A DNA stretch of 7,193 bases from contig JBJOGJ010000202.1 of assembly GCA_046048295.1 (NCBI GenBank), positions 1-7,193 of the forward strand. The letters run 5' to 3'. Shown here piece by piece: positions 1 through 5,717 of the stretch (position 1 is its first letter; every line of letters starts with the position of its first letter). This stretch comes from CBDCWA01 sp046048295. GTDB lineage: Bacteria > Pseudomonadota > Alphaproteobacteria > Rhizobiales > Hyphomicrobiaceae. The translations under genes were made by a program, and so were the position numbers. Below the pieces are notes generated by a model. That model worked only from the letters and a program-made list of their open reading frames with translations. It was not told the origin of the DNA and searched no databases.

Positions 1-17
1 GCGGCCCGGAGGACCGC
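1..17 (-). terminator. Possible terminator hairpin at the window edge, downstream of the M29-fold gene
   Basis: Read on the minus strand, GCGGTCC, loop TCC and GGGCCGC form a 7-bp stem containing one U-G wobble. It begins about 32 bases after the stop codon of the last gene in the run, which is where a transcription terminator would sit. The bases following the stem lie outside the window, so the T-run that would identify an intrinsic terminator cannot be seen. The stem could be longer than shown, or the structure could be chance in GC-rich DNA. Confidence 0.3.
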
Positions 18-49
18 CGTTCAGTGCGTTATATTCCTAGTGCGGATAA

Positions 50-1243
50 CTACTCGACGAAGCTCTCGAGCAACTCAATGGGGTCGCCATAGACCTCGGC
101 TGCCTTGACCACTTCCTCGTCGCGCAGGGCCATCAGGAAGCCGTTGTCGATGAGAGTCGTGTTGCCGAGCGTCACGGTGGAGTCGAAGGTGACGAAGTCC
201 ATGTGAATGTGTGGCTCCTCCCAGTTCGGGATGACGCGGCGGAGGTATTGGCTCTCCTTCTTGGCGTTGCAGCCGAAGTGCAGGCCGCCTGGAGAATTCG
301 GTCCGGCGGGATAGACCTGGAAGCGGGGCGCCTTCGGGTTGAAGCCGCAGCCAAGCTCGAGCAGCGTGCCGCCGATCAGGTATTCCCGCATGTGGTCGGC
401 CTCGCGGCTCTTGCCGTGAATCTTGACGATCTTGTCGTTCTTGAACTCGACGCCGATCTTGTTCTTGTCATCGAAGGGATCGGCAAAACCGACAGCCATC
501 TGCGGGTAGATGATGCCTTCCATGTCGGCGTGGGCGTCCGGTACGCGGCCGTGTGCGGAGCTGCCATAGATGTTCGGGCCATGGGTTGGGAGGTAGTGGA
601 CGTAGCAGCCGGGCGTGTCGCCCTTGTTGATACCCTTCCAACGGGTGATGGCGAGCATGTTGTCGGTCATCTCCGGCGTCCACTTGATGGTGAGGTCGGA
701 GCCGCGCGGGTCGGTGAAACGCATGTCGAAGTTCTGCTTGCGCGGGTACATGCGGGCGGTGGCGCGGATGATTTCGCCGACGAGATCGACAGGGAAGCGC
801 GCCTGTGGGGTGTCGAGGAGGTCGAGGTCGCGGAAGAAGGTGATCTTGATCCAGCGCTGGCCCTTCTCCTTGCGCATCTTGTTGGCGAACTTGCAGCCGG
901 CGGAGGCGAACCAGGAGGAGACGACGAAATCGCTTTCCTCGAGGAGCGGACGGGCGACCTCGGGGATCTCGGTGATGCGGGTGGAGTGCCACATGAATTC
1001 GCGGAAGCTGGCGCCATTGGCACGCGCGATACCTGCGACGGCGTCGACGACACGGCGGTCGAGGCGGGGATCGGTGAGGAATGCAACGCGCTCGCCGGGG
1101 CGGATGGCGAAGACGCGGTTCATGTTGGCGATCGCCTCGAAGCGGTTGCGCACCTTAGTCGATTCGCTGTCCTTCTGCGTCGGCAGGGCCTCGGCGGTCG
1201 ACGAACGACGGAGGTCGTCAATGGTCGGTGGATTGTGGCTCAT
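50..1243 (-). CDS. M29 aminopeptidase-fold metalloenzyme (aminopeptidase T-like or 2,5-dihydroxypyridine 5,6-dioxygenase-like)
   Basis: This is a 397-residue soluble protein with no signal peptide or membrane segment. Its C-terminal half carries the metal-site pattern of the peptidase M29 fold. I see Glu242 in a DMEG context, ELGCGFNP at about 296-303 (Glu296), His322 in GLHFG, and HIHMD at 345-349 (His347 and Asp349). The fold is known from the two-metal aminopeptidases AmpS/AmpT and from the mononuclear-iron ring-cleaving dioxygenase NicX. The sequence alone does not decide between peptidase and dioxygenase, so the specific substrate is unknown. The length is close to the roughly 350-410 residues usual for the group. 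The start at 1243 is chosen because GGGAG lies 6 bases upstream; the open frame continues to an ATG at 1366, but that adds a low-complexity Pro/Ser-rich stretch and would overlap the end of mmsA. It is the last gene of the co-directional run, 85 bases after mmsA. The family call is firm and the activity is not. Confidence 0.85.
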   Translation of the reverse strand: MSHNPPTIDDLRRSSTAEALPTQKDSESTKVRNRFEAIANMNRVFAIRPGERVAFLTDPRLDRRVVDAVAGIARANGASFREFMWHSTRITEIPEVARPLLEESDFVVSSWFASAGCKFANKMRKEKGQRWIKITFFRDLDLLDTPQARFPVDLVGEIIRATARMYPRKQNFDMRFTDPRGSDLTIKWTPEMTDNMLAITRWKGINKGDTPGCYVHYLPTHGPNIYGSSAHGRVPDAHADMEGIIYPQMAVGFADPFDDKNKIGVEFKNDKIVKIHGKSREADHMREYLIGGTLLELGCGFNPKAPRFQVYPAGPNSPGGLHFGCNAKKESQYLRRVIPNWEEPHIHMDFVTFDSTVTLGNTTLIDNGFLMALRDEEVVKAAEVYGDPIELLESFVE

Positions 1244-1249
1244 GGCGTG

Positions 1250-1254
1250 CTCCC
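1250..1254 (-). promoter_or_regulatory. Ribosome binding site deciding the start of the M29-fold gene
   Basis: GGGAG on the minus strand lies 6 bases before the ATG at 1243. It supports that start over the in-frame ATG at 1366, which would overlap mmsA. Confidence 0.6.
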
Positions 1255-1278
1255 AGTATGGTTTGCTCTGGCGACAGA

Positions 1279-1319
1279 CTACGCCCGGAACGGGAGGCGG
1301 TCCAGGGCTCGGGGCGTAG
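1279..1319 (-). repeat. Inverted repeat between mmsA and the M29-fold gene
   Basis: CTACGCCC at 1279-1286 and its exact reverse complement GGGCGTAG at 1312-1319 form perfect 8-base arms separated by 25 bases. Within the spacer side, CCCG/CGGG at 1284-1294 can form a smaller competing hairpin. The repeat sits in the 85-base gap, just after the mmsA stop and 36 bases before the next start codon. No T-run follows on the minus strand, so it is not a classic intrinsic terminator. It could be an RNA processing or stability element, a protein-binding site, or chance. Confidence 0.35.
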
Positions 1320-1328
1320 GGCGATGGG

Positions 1329-2831
1329 TCAGATCGAGCTGCCGCGCTTGAAATTGAACTCGGCACCAGTGCCGATGGAGCCGGGCCAGCGGGCGGTCAT
1401 CGTCTTGAGGCGGGTGTAGAAGCGGACGCCTTCCGGCCCATGCATGTGGTGATCGCCGAACAACGAGCGCTTCCAGCCGCCGAAACTGTGGTAGGCGACG
1501 GGAACGGGGATCGGAACGTTGACGCCGACCATGCCGATGCGGGCCTTGGTGCAGAAGTCGCGGGCGACGTCGCCCTGCTGGGTGAAGATGGCGGCGCCGT
1601 TGCCGTACTCGTGGGCGTTGAGTGCGGCGAGTGCATCGGCGTAGGTCTCCTTGCGGAGGACGGACAGCACGGGGCCGAAGATTTCGTCCGTGTAAAGCTC
1701 CATGTCCTCGGTAACGTGGTCGAACAAGGTCCCGCCGAGGAAATATCCACCTTCGTAGCCCTGGAGGGATGGATTGCGCCCATCGACGACAAGCTTTGCT
1801 CCAGCGCCGACGCCGCGGTCGATGTAGCCGAGGATGCGGTCGAGGCTCGCCCTGGTGACGACCGGGCCCATCTCGGCGGCAGGGTCAGTATAGGGGCCGA
1901 TCTTGAGGGCGCGAACGCGGGGGGCGAGATGCTCTACGAGTGCGTCGGCGGTCTCACTGCCGACGGGGACGGCGACCGAAACGGCCATGCAGCGTTCGCC
2001 TGCGGAGCCGTAAGCAGAACCCATCAGTGCGTCGACGACCTTGTCCATGTCCGCATCCGGCATGACGACGAGGTGGTTCTTGGCGCCGCACAGTGCCTGC
2101 ACGCGCTTGCCGCTGGCGCAGCCAAGCTCATAGACGTGGCGGCCGACGGCAGTGGAGCCGACGAAGCTGATGGCCTCGACGCGGGGATCGGTGAGAAGAG
2201 TATCGACGGCGATCTTGTCGCCATGCACGACATTGAGGACGCCCGGAGGCAGCCCGGCCTCGCTCATCAGGGCGGCGAGGCGGACGGTGACCGATGGGTC
2301 GCGCTCGGAGGGTTTCAGGATGAAGGTGTTGCCGCAGGCGATGGCGACGGGGAACATCCAAAGCGGAACCATGACCGGGAAATTGAAAGGCGTGATGCCG
2401 GCGCAAACGCCGACCGGCTGGCGAAGACTGTAAGAATCGACGTCCTTGGCGACCATCTCCGAGTACTCGCCCTTGAGAAGGTGCGGGATGCCGCAGGCAA
2501 ACTCGACGACCTCGAGGCCGCGGGCGATTTCACCCTTGGCATCGGGCAGGGTCTTGCCATGCTCCCGGGAGATCAACTCGGCCAGTTCATCCGTGTGCAC
2601 CTGGATGAGGTGGCGGGCCGCGAACATGACCTCCGCGCGCTTGGCGGGTGGGGTTGCCGCCCAGGCCGGGAGTGCCTCACTGGCGGCGGCAATGGCGGAT
2701 GCGACCTCGGCTTCGCTGGCGAGGGGACAGCGCGCGGCGACCTCGCCAGTGGCGGGGTTGAAGACGTCGGCGGTGCGGCCGGAGGTGCCGGGGGTGTTAC
2801 TGCCCGAGATATAATGGGTGATTTCGCGCAT
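1329..2831 (-). CDS. mmsA: Methylmalonate-semialdehyde dehydrogenase (CoA-acylating)
   Basis: This 500-residue cytosolic aldehyde dehydrogenase matches the usual MmsA/IolA length of about 490-500. The family converts methylmalonate semialdehyde, NAD+ and CoA to propionyl-CoA, CO2 and NADH in valine degradation. It also acts on malonate semialdehyde, giving acetyl-CoA, in beta-alanine or inositol breakdown. Visible landmarks are PFNFP at 148-152, the LKPSE cofactor segment at 172-176, GSTAVG at 225-230, the catalytic cysteine Cys281 in GSAGERCMAVS, and EIFGPVL at 383-389. The general-base Glu of hydrolytic aldehyde dehydrogenases is replaced (QALCGAKNH, 246-254), as expected in CoA-dependent members of this family. 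The start at 2831 has AGGA 5 bases upstream; an in-frame ATG at 2852 would add only seven residues. The same frame stays open for another 1.2 kb upstream, but that part overlaps the transporter and transferase genes and looks non-coding. No mmsB, acyl-CoA dehydrogenase or enoyl-CoA hydratase is visible nearby, so the pathway it serves here is inferred from family alone. Confidence 0.95.
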   Translation of the reverse strand: MREITHYISGSNTPGTSGRTADVFNPATGEVAARCPLASEAEVASAIAAASEALPAWAATPPAKRAEVMFAARHLIQVHTDELAELISREHGKTLPDAKGEIARGLEVVEFACGIPHLLKGEYSEMVAKDVDSYSLRQPVGVCAGITPFNFPVMVPLWMFPVAIACGNTFILKPSERDPSVTVRLAALMSEAGLPPGVLNVVHGDKIAVDTLLTDPRVEAISFVGSTAVGRHVYELGCASGKRVQALCGAKNHLVVMPDADMDKVVDALMGSAYGSAGERCMAVSVAVPVGSETADALVEHLAPRVRALKIGPYTDPAAEMGPVVTRASLDRILGYIDRGVGAGAKLVVDGRNPSLQGYEGGYFLGGTLFDHVTEDMELYTDEIFGPVLSVLRKETYADALAALNAHEYGNGAAIFTQQGDVARDFCTKARIGMVGVNVPIPVPVAYHSFGGWKRSLFGDHHMHGPEGVRFYTRLKTMTARWPGSIGTGAEFNFKRGSSI

Positions 2832-2836
2832 GTGGT

Positions 2837-2840
2837 TCCT
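2837..2840 (-). promoter_or_regulatory. Ribosome binding site of mmsA
   Basis: AGGA on the minus strand lies 5 bases before the ATG at 2831. It favours that start over the ATG at 2852, which has a weaker purine stretch (AAGAAAG) upstream. The difference is seven residues and does not change the call. Confidence 0.5.
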
Positions 2841-2902
2841 GCCGTTTCCCATGTCTTTCTTGACGATTACCCCCGAGCACAGGCGCGGGGCAAGTGCCGG
2901 TT

Positions 2903-3802
2903 CTAGAGCGAGACGCCCGACTTGCCGTTGTTCATCTCGCCCTTGACCAGGATGACGGCGCCGATGGCGATGACGGCAGCACCGAGCCAGATCCAGATCT
3001 CGGGGACGTCGCCGAAAGCGAGCAGGCCGACAAGGGCTGCGATCGGAAGGCGCGTGTAGTGGAGGCCGACGACGACGATGGCGTCGCCGGTGCCGTATGC
3101 GCGGCCAAGGACGCGCTGGTTGAGGGTCTCGCAGAGCGCTATGAAGACCATCCAGCCGAGGACATACCAAGTGGGCGTGACCCATACGAAGGTCGCGGCG
3201 ATCGTGGCAAGCGGCAGGCCGGCGAGGGCTACCCATATGGCGACCGTGTCGGGGTGAACCTTGGCCTTCGAAAGCGTCTTGCGAACGATTGGATTGAAGC
3301 TCTGTGCGGCGATGACGCCCGCAACGTAGAGGACGCCGATGTTCACGCTGACAAGGCCCGGGCGGATGATGATGGCAGCGCCTATAACGCCGAAGACCAG
3401 GGCCAGAATGCGGTTGCCCGACAGCACTTCGCGGAGGACGACAGCGGCGACGATGGAGGCGAAGATCGGGCGCGTGAAGTGAATTGCCGTGATGTCGGCA
3501 AGCGGCATGTGCTTGGCGGCAAAGTACAGGCAGGCGGTGGCGATGAAGGCGATGACGCCGCAGAGGACGAGCAGGTTCTTGTGGCCGGAGCGAAAATGCA
3601 TGCCGCCGTGACTCACCATCAGCGGCGAGAGGAACATGAGGCCAAAGACCGACCGGAAGAAGACAATAACGAAGATGTGGGTGTCGGGAGCGATGTGGCG
3701 GACTGCTGCGAGTTGGGCAACGCCGAGGACGCCGGCAACGATGATCCAGAATGCGCATTGTACGACGGGTGGCCAACGTTCCAGCGTCTCGCCAATGCTC
3801 AT
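2903..3802 (-). CDS. EamA-domain transporter of the drug/metabolite transporter superfamily
   Basis: This is a 299-residue very hydrophobic inner-membrane protein with about ten predicted membrane segments, the standard size and topology for two tandem EamA repeats. The first repeat ends near the conserved TRPIFASIVAAVVLREVL region (about 110-127), followed by a glycine-rich helix and IIIRPG (144-149). The second repeat shows the matching pattern from HYTRLPIAALVGLLAF (about 248-263) through WIWLGAAVIAIGAVIL. Family members are mostly secondary exporters of amino acids, metabolites or drugs, though some import; no substrate can be assigned from sequence. The start at 3802 has AGGGA 9 bases upstream. 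It follows the glutathione transferase gene by 98 bases and precedes mmsA by 71 bases, so it may be co-transcribed with both. Transport of an organic acid, amino acid or glutathione-linked compound would fit the neighbours but is speculation. Confidence 0.92.
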   Translation of the reverse strand: MSIGETLERWPPVVQCAFWIIVAGVLGVAQLAAVRHIAPDTHIFVIVFFRSVFGLMFLSPLMVSHGGMHFRSGHKNLLVLCGVIAFIATACLYFAAKHMPLADITAIHFTRPIFASIVAAVVLREVLSGNRILALVFGVIGAAIIIRPGLVSVNIGVLYVAGVIAAQSFNPIVRKTLSKAKVHPDTVAIWVALAGLPLATIAATFVWVTPTWYVLGWMVFIALCETLNQRVLGRAYGTGDAIVVVGLHYTRLPIAALVGLLAFGDVPEIWIWLGAAVIAIGAVILVKGEMNNGKSGVSL

Positions 3803-3839
3803 CAGTTCTGTTCCCTGGGGGTGAGTGCGAGGCAGGGTG

Positions 3840-3867
3840 TCCGGCCGGGACGGCGCCCCGGTCCGGA
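3840..3867 (-). repeat. GC-rich hairpin between the glutathione transferase and transporter genes
   Basis: CCGG plus CCGGG at 3841-3849 pair with CCCGG at 3857-3861 and CCGG at 3863-3866, leaving one bulged base at 3862 and a 7-base loop. An outer T-A pair (3840/3867) extends the stem to 10 base pairs. No T-run follows in the direction of transcription, so it is not a standard intrinsic terminator. Its position 38 bases before the transporter start suggests a possible effect on RNA stability or on the downstream level of expression. Chance formation in GC-rich DNA is also plausible. Confidence 0.35.
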
Positions 3868-3900
3868 GATGTTATGCGACCTGCAAGGTGCGGGCAAATA

Positions 3901-4485
3901 TCAGGCGATCTGCACCGTGTGGGCATGCTTGACGGCGGGGCGATCCATGAGCTGATCGCGCCAGCGTACGATGTTCGGATATTCGGACAGCGGGATCGCG
4001 TCGAACGCGTAGTTGGTGAAGCGCAGGATGCCGGCCATATCGGCAATGGAATAGGCGCCAGCGAAATACTCGTTGGAGGCGAGATGAGTGTCGAGCGTCG
4101 TCATCATCGAGCGGAGCGGCTTCTCTAGGGCGGGCGCATCGCGGAAGCAGGAGAAGGTGACGTTGACGTTGGTCGAGATGTAGAAGAGCCAGCGCATGAC
4201 GTCCCAGCGGTTGGCGGGGCCGGTGCCGCCGAACTTGCCGGTCTTCTCGGCGAGGTAGAGGAGGATGGCGCTCGATTCCATGAGGGCGAGCTGCTTGCCT
4301 TCGGGGCCTTCGGGATCGACGAGGCAGGGGACCTTGCCGCCCGGCGAAAACTTCTTGTACTCGGCAGATTTGGAGAACTCGCCGTAGGGATCGACGGTGA
4401 TGAGCTTGTAGGGGAGGCCGGTCTCCTCGAGCATCACGATCGGCCGGCGGCCGTTGGGCGACTTCCACGTGTAGAGATCTATCAT
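3901..4485 (-). CDS. Glutathione S-transferase, YfcG/Nu-class-like
   Basis: This 194-residue cytosolic protein has the two-domain glutathione transferase layout: a thioredoxin-like N-terminal domain (about 1-82) and a helical C-terminal domain. In the N-terminal domain I see MIDLY, then SPNG at 9-12, the cis-proline in KVP (Pro53), and the glutathione gamma-glutamyl-binding pair Glu70-Ser71 followed by ILLYLAEKTG. In the C-terminal domain the N-capping motif SIADM (146-150) is intact. From memory, the start aligns well with E. coli YfcG, whose Thr9 and Asn11 contact glutathione; here they are Ser9 and Asn11. YfcG-type enzymes reduce disulfide bonds using glutathione rather than performing classic conjugation, so that activity is a reasonable inference. 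It is somewhat shorter than YfcG, at the C-terminal end. The start at 4485 has GAGG 5 bases upstream. The gene lies 72 bases after the TraB/GumN gene and 98 before the transporter. Substrate unknown. Confidence 0.9.
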   Translation of the reverse strand: MIDLYTWKSPNGRRPIVMLEETGLPYKLITVDPYGEFSKSAEYKKFSPGGKVPCLVDPEGPEGKQLALMESSAILLYLAEKTGKFGGTGPANRWDVMRWLFYISTNVNVTFSCFRDAPALEKPLRSMMTTLDTHLASNEYFAGAYSIADMAGILRFTNYAFDAIPLSEYPNIVRWRDQLMDRPAVKHAHTVQIA

Positions 4486-4557
4486 GGTTTCCTCGCTAGG
4501 GTGGCATGGTGATGGGGGTGTTATGAACCCTTGCTTGGCCGGAGGGAAGGGGCGGGG

Positions 4558-5616
4558 TCATTCGATCGCCTCGACCTTGTAGCCAGCTTCACGGTAGAGG
4601 GCGACGAGCCCGGTGCCGCCAACGAGGTGCAATGCGCCGACAGCAATGAAGGCGCCGCCCTTGTCGACGAGCGGACGGCTGTTCTTGAACATGCCGCGGT
4701 TGCGGTCGTCGATCAGCGCGGCGTTGAAATGCGTCTGGTCGTAGTCCTTGACGCCCTTGGCGCGCGCCATCGCCTTGCCGACGTGGATGGCATAGCCGAG
4801 CCGGCGCTGTAGATATGCCTGGATGACGGTCTCGAGCTGGTTCTCGCGTTCGCTCGCGTATGCCAAGGCAAGCTTCAGGTACTTGACCTGGGTCTGGTCC
4901 GGCAGCCCGGCGAGCTTCCGCATCTGCTGCATGAGGGTTTCGAGGCTGACGACAGGGATCTTCCTGAGGCGCGCAGCGTTGACGATCTGCTGATCGAGAA
5001 CTGGAAGGCCAGAAGTGGTCCGCCGCTGTTCGCACATCGGAACGGCCAGCATCATCATCGACAGCCATGGACGGACAATCGGTACGATTTGCGTCGGAAA
5101 GCCGTAGGGAGCGAGGAGTTTCCCGAGGATCTCGAGTTCGCCGGCGTCGAGCTTGCCGGCAAGGCTCTGGCCATCGGCGTAGACGAGAAGCGTCGGTTCC
5201 TTCTGTACTTCCTTCATGACGGCGGCAGCCGAGAGGTCCTCAACCTCGACTGCAAGCGTCGTTGCGCTTTCGACGAGCCGGCGTGCCGGGTCCTTCAAGG
5301 CCAGCCGTTCGTCGGTGACGTGGACGGTGCCGAACAAGTGGGAAGGAGCGACGCCGGGCCGGTCCGGTCTGGTGACGCGCCACAGAACTGCATCGGCATT
5401 TATGGTGGCTTCGGCAGCCTTCTTCAGATCGCGGTGGATGCCGGGATGGCGGGCCGCAAGAGACGGGACGAGATCCGTGCCGCGGCAGGTCGTGGGGGGC
5501 GCAGACTTGCCCGGTTCGCGCGCCGGCGCGGAGTCGATCGAGAGCAGAAAGAGCAGGCACGGCAGAAGGGCCCGGGCCAGCGCAGTCCGGGACGATGAAT
5601 TGCTGCTTGCTGTCAT
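4558..5616 (-). CDS. TraB/GumN family exported protein
   Basis: This 352-residue protein belongs to the TraB/GumN (PF01963-type) family. A signal peptide is evident: Arg at 10 and 15, a Leu-rich core at about 16-26, and a likely cleavage after SAPA near residue 32. The mature protein is therefore probably periplasmic or released. The two family hallmark motifs are present: SHLFGTVH at 92-99 near the start of the domain and AVGALHLVG at 325-333 near the end, plus an acidic VEVED segment at 123-127 and SLETLMQQM at 224-232. The family resembles the metalloprotease Tiki, and these motif residues are the proposed active-site positions, but the bacterial role is poorly defined. Cys44 and Cys195 are the only cysteines outside the signal peptide and could form a disulfide. 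The start at 5616 is chosen because AAAGG lies 8 bases upstream and a signal peptide follows at once; the frame opens further to an ATG at 5694. It starts 101 bases after the hydroxyacid dehydrogenase gene ends. No link to the metabolic neighbours is obvious. Confidence 0.88.
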   Translation of the reverse strand: MTASSNSSSRTALARALLPCLLFLLSIDSAPAREPGKSAPPTTCRGTDLVPSLAARHPGIHRDLKKAAEATINADAVLWRVTRPDRPGVAPSHLFGTVHVTDERLALKDPARRLVESATTLAVEVEDLSAAAVMKEVQKEPTLLVYADGQSLAGKLDAGELEILGKLLAPYGFPTQIVPIVRPWLSMMMLAVPMCEQRRTTSGLPVLDQQIVNAARLRKIPVVSLETLMQQMRKLAGLPDQTQVKYLKLALAYASERENQLETVIQAYLQRRLGYAIHVGKAMARAKGVKDYDQTHFNAALIDDRNRGMFKNSRPLVDKGGAFIAVGALHLVGGTGLVALYREAGYKVEAIE

Positions 5617-5624
5617 CTTCGAAG

Positions 5625-5629
5625 CCTTT
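5625..5629 (-). promoter_or_regulatory. Ribosome binding site deciding the start of the TraB/GumN gene
   Basis: AAAGG on the minus strand lies 8 bases before the ATG at 5616. Together with the signal peptide that begins there, it supports 5616 over the upstream in-frame ATG at 5694, which would place 26 polar residues before the signal peptide. Confidence 0.45.
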
Positions 5630-5657
5630 CGCGATCTTCCCGAGTTGTGTGCTGACG

Positions 5658-5682
5658 ATCGCCAAGCGATGTCATGCTTCGC
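5658..5682 (-). repeat. Overlapping inverted repeats upstream of the TraB/GumN gene
   Basis: ATCGC at 5658-5662 and GCGAT at 5666-5670 are perfect 5-base arms around CAA. An overlapping pair, GCCAAGC at 5661-5667 and GCTTCGC at 5676-5682, matches at six of seven positions around an 8-base loop. The two structures share bases and so exclude each other in RNA. They lie 42-66 bases before the TraB/GumN start. A repressor site or small RNA switch is possible, but the arms are short and chance is likely. Confidence 0.2.
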
Positions 5683-5717
5683 AGACCGAGACAAGGGTGT
5701 GCGGGCACAGGGAAGAC

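Noticed and set aside
203..1351. 382-residue open frame on the plus strand, antisense to the M29-fold gene.
   Set aside because: Same shadow composition (Ala, Val, Gly, Asp, Glu) and no recognisable motif, opposite a protein with clear family motifs.
2871..2890. CCCCG/CGGGG inverted repeat between the transporter and mmsA.
   Set aside because: Only five pairs around a 10-base loop with no T-run; easily expected by chance in GC-rich DNA.
1440..2906. 488-residue open frame on the plus strand, antisense to mmsA.
   Set aside because: It is made of Gly, Ala, Asp, Val and Glu in the pattern typical of the opposite strand of a GC-rich gene, has no domain I recognise, and lies exactly over a clear gene.
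2894..3955. 353-residue open frame on the plus strand, antisense to the transporter.
   Set aside because: Very acidic and Asp/Glu/Gly-rich, as expected from the complement of hydrophobic codons; no domain or convincing start signal.
2832..4046. Long in-frame extension upstream of mmsA that would give a 905-residue fusion protein.
   Set aside because: The extra part overlaps the well-supported transporter and glutathione transferase genes in another frame, is rich in Arg, His and Pro with no recognisable domain, and mmsA has its own start and ribosome binding site. It is open because stops are rare in this frame of GC-rich coding DNA.
4486..4557. Possible terminator or promoter in the gap between the TraB/GumN and glutathione transferase genes.
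   Set aside because: Only a 4-base GGGT/ACCC pairing is visible, with no T-run and no convincing -35/-10 pair.
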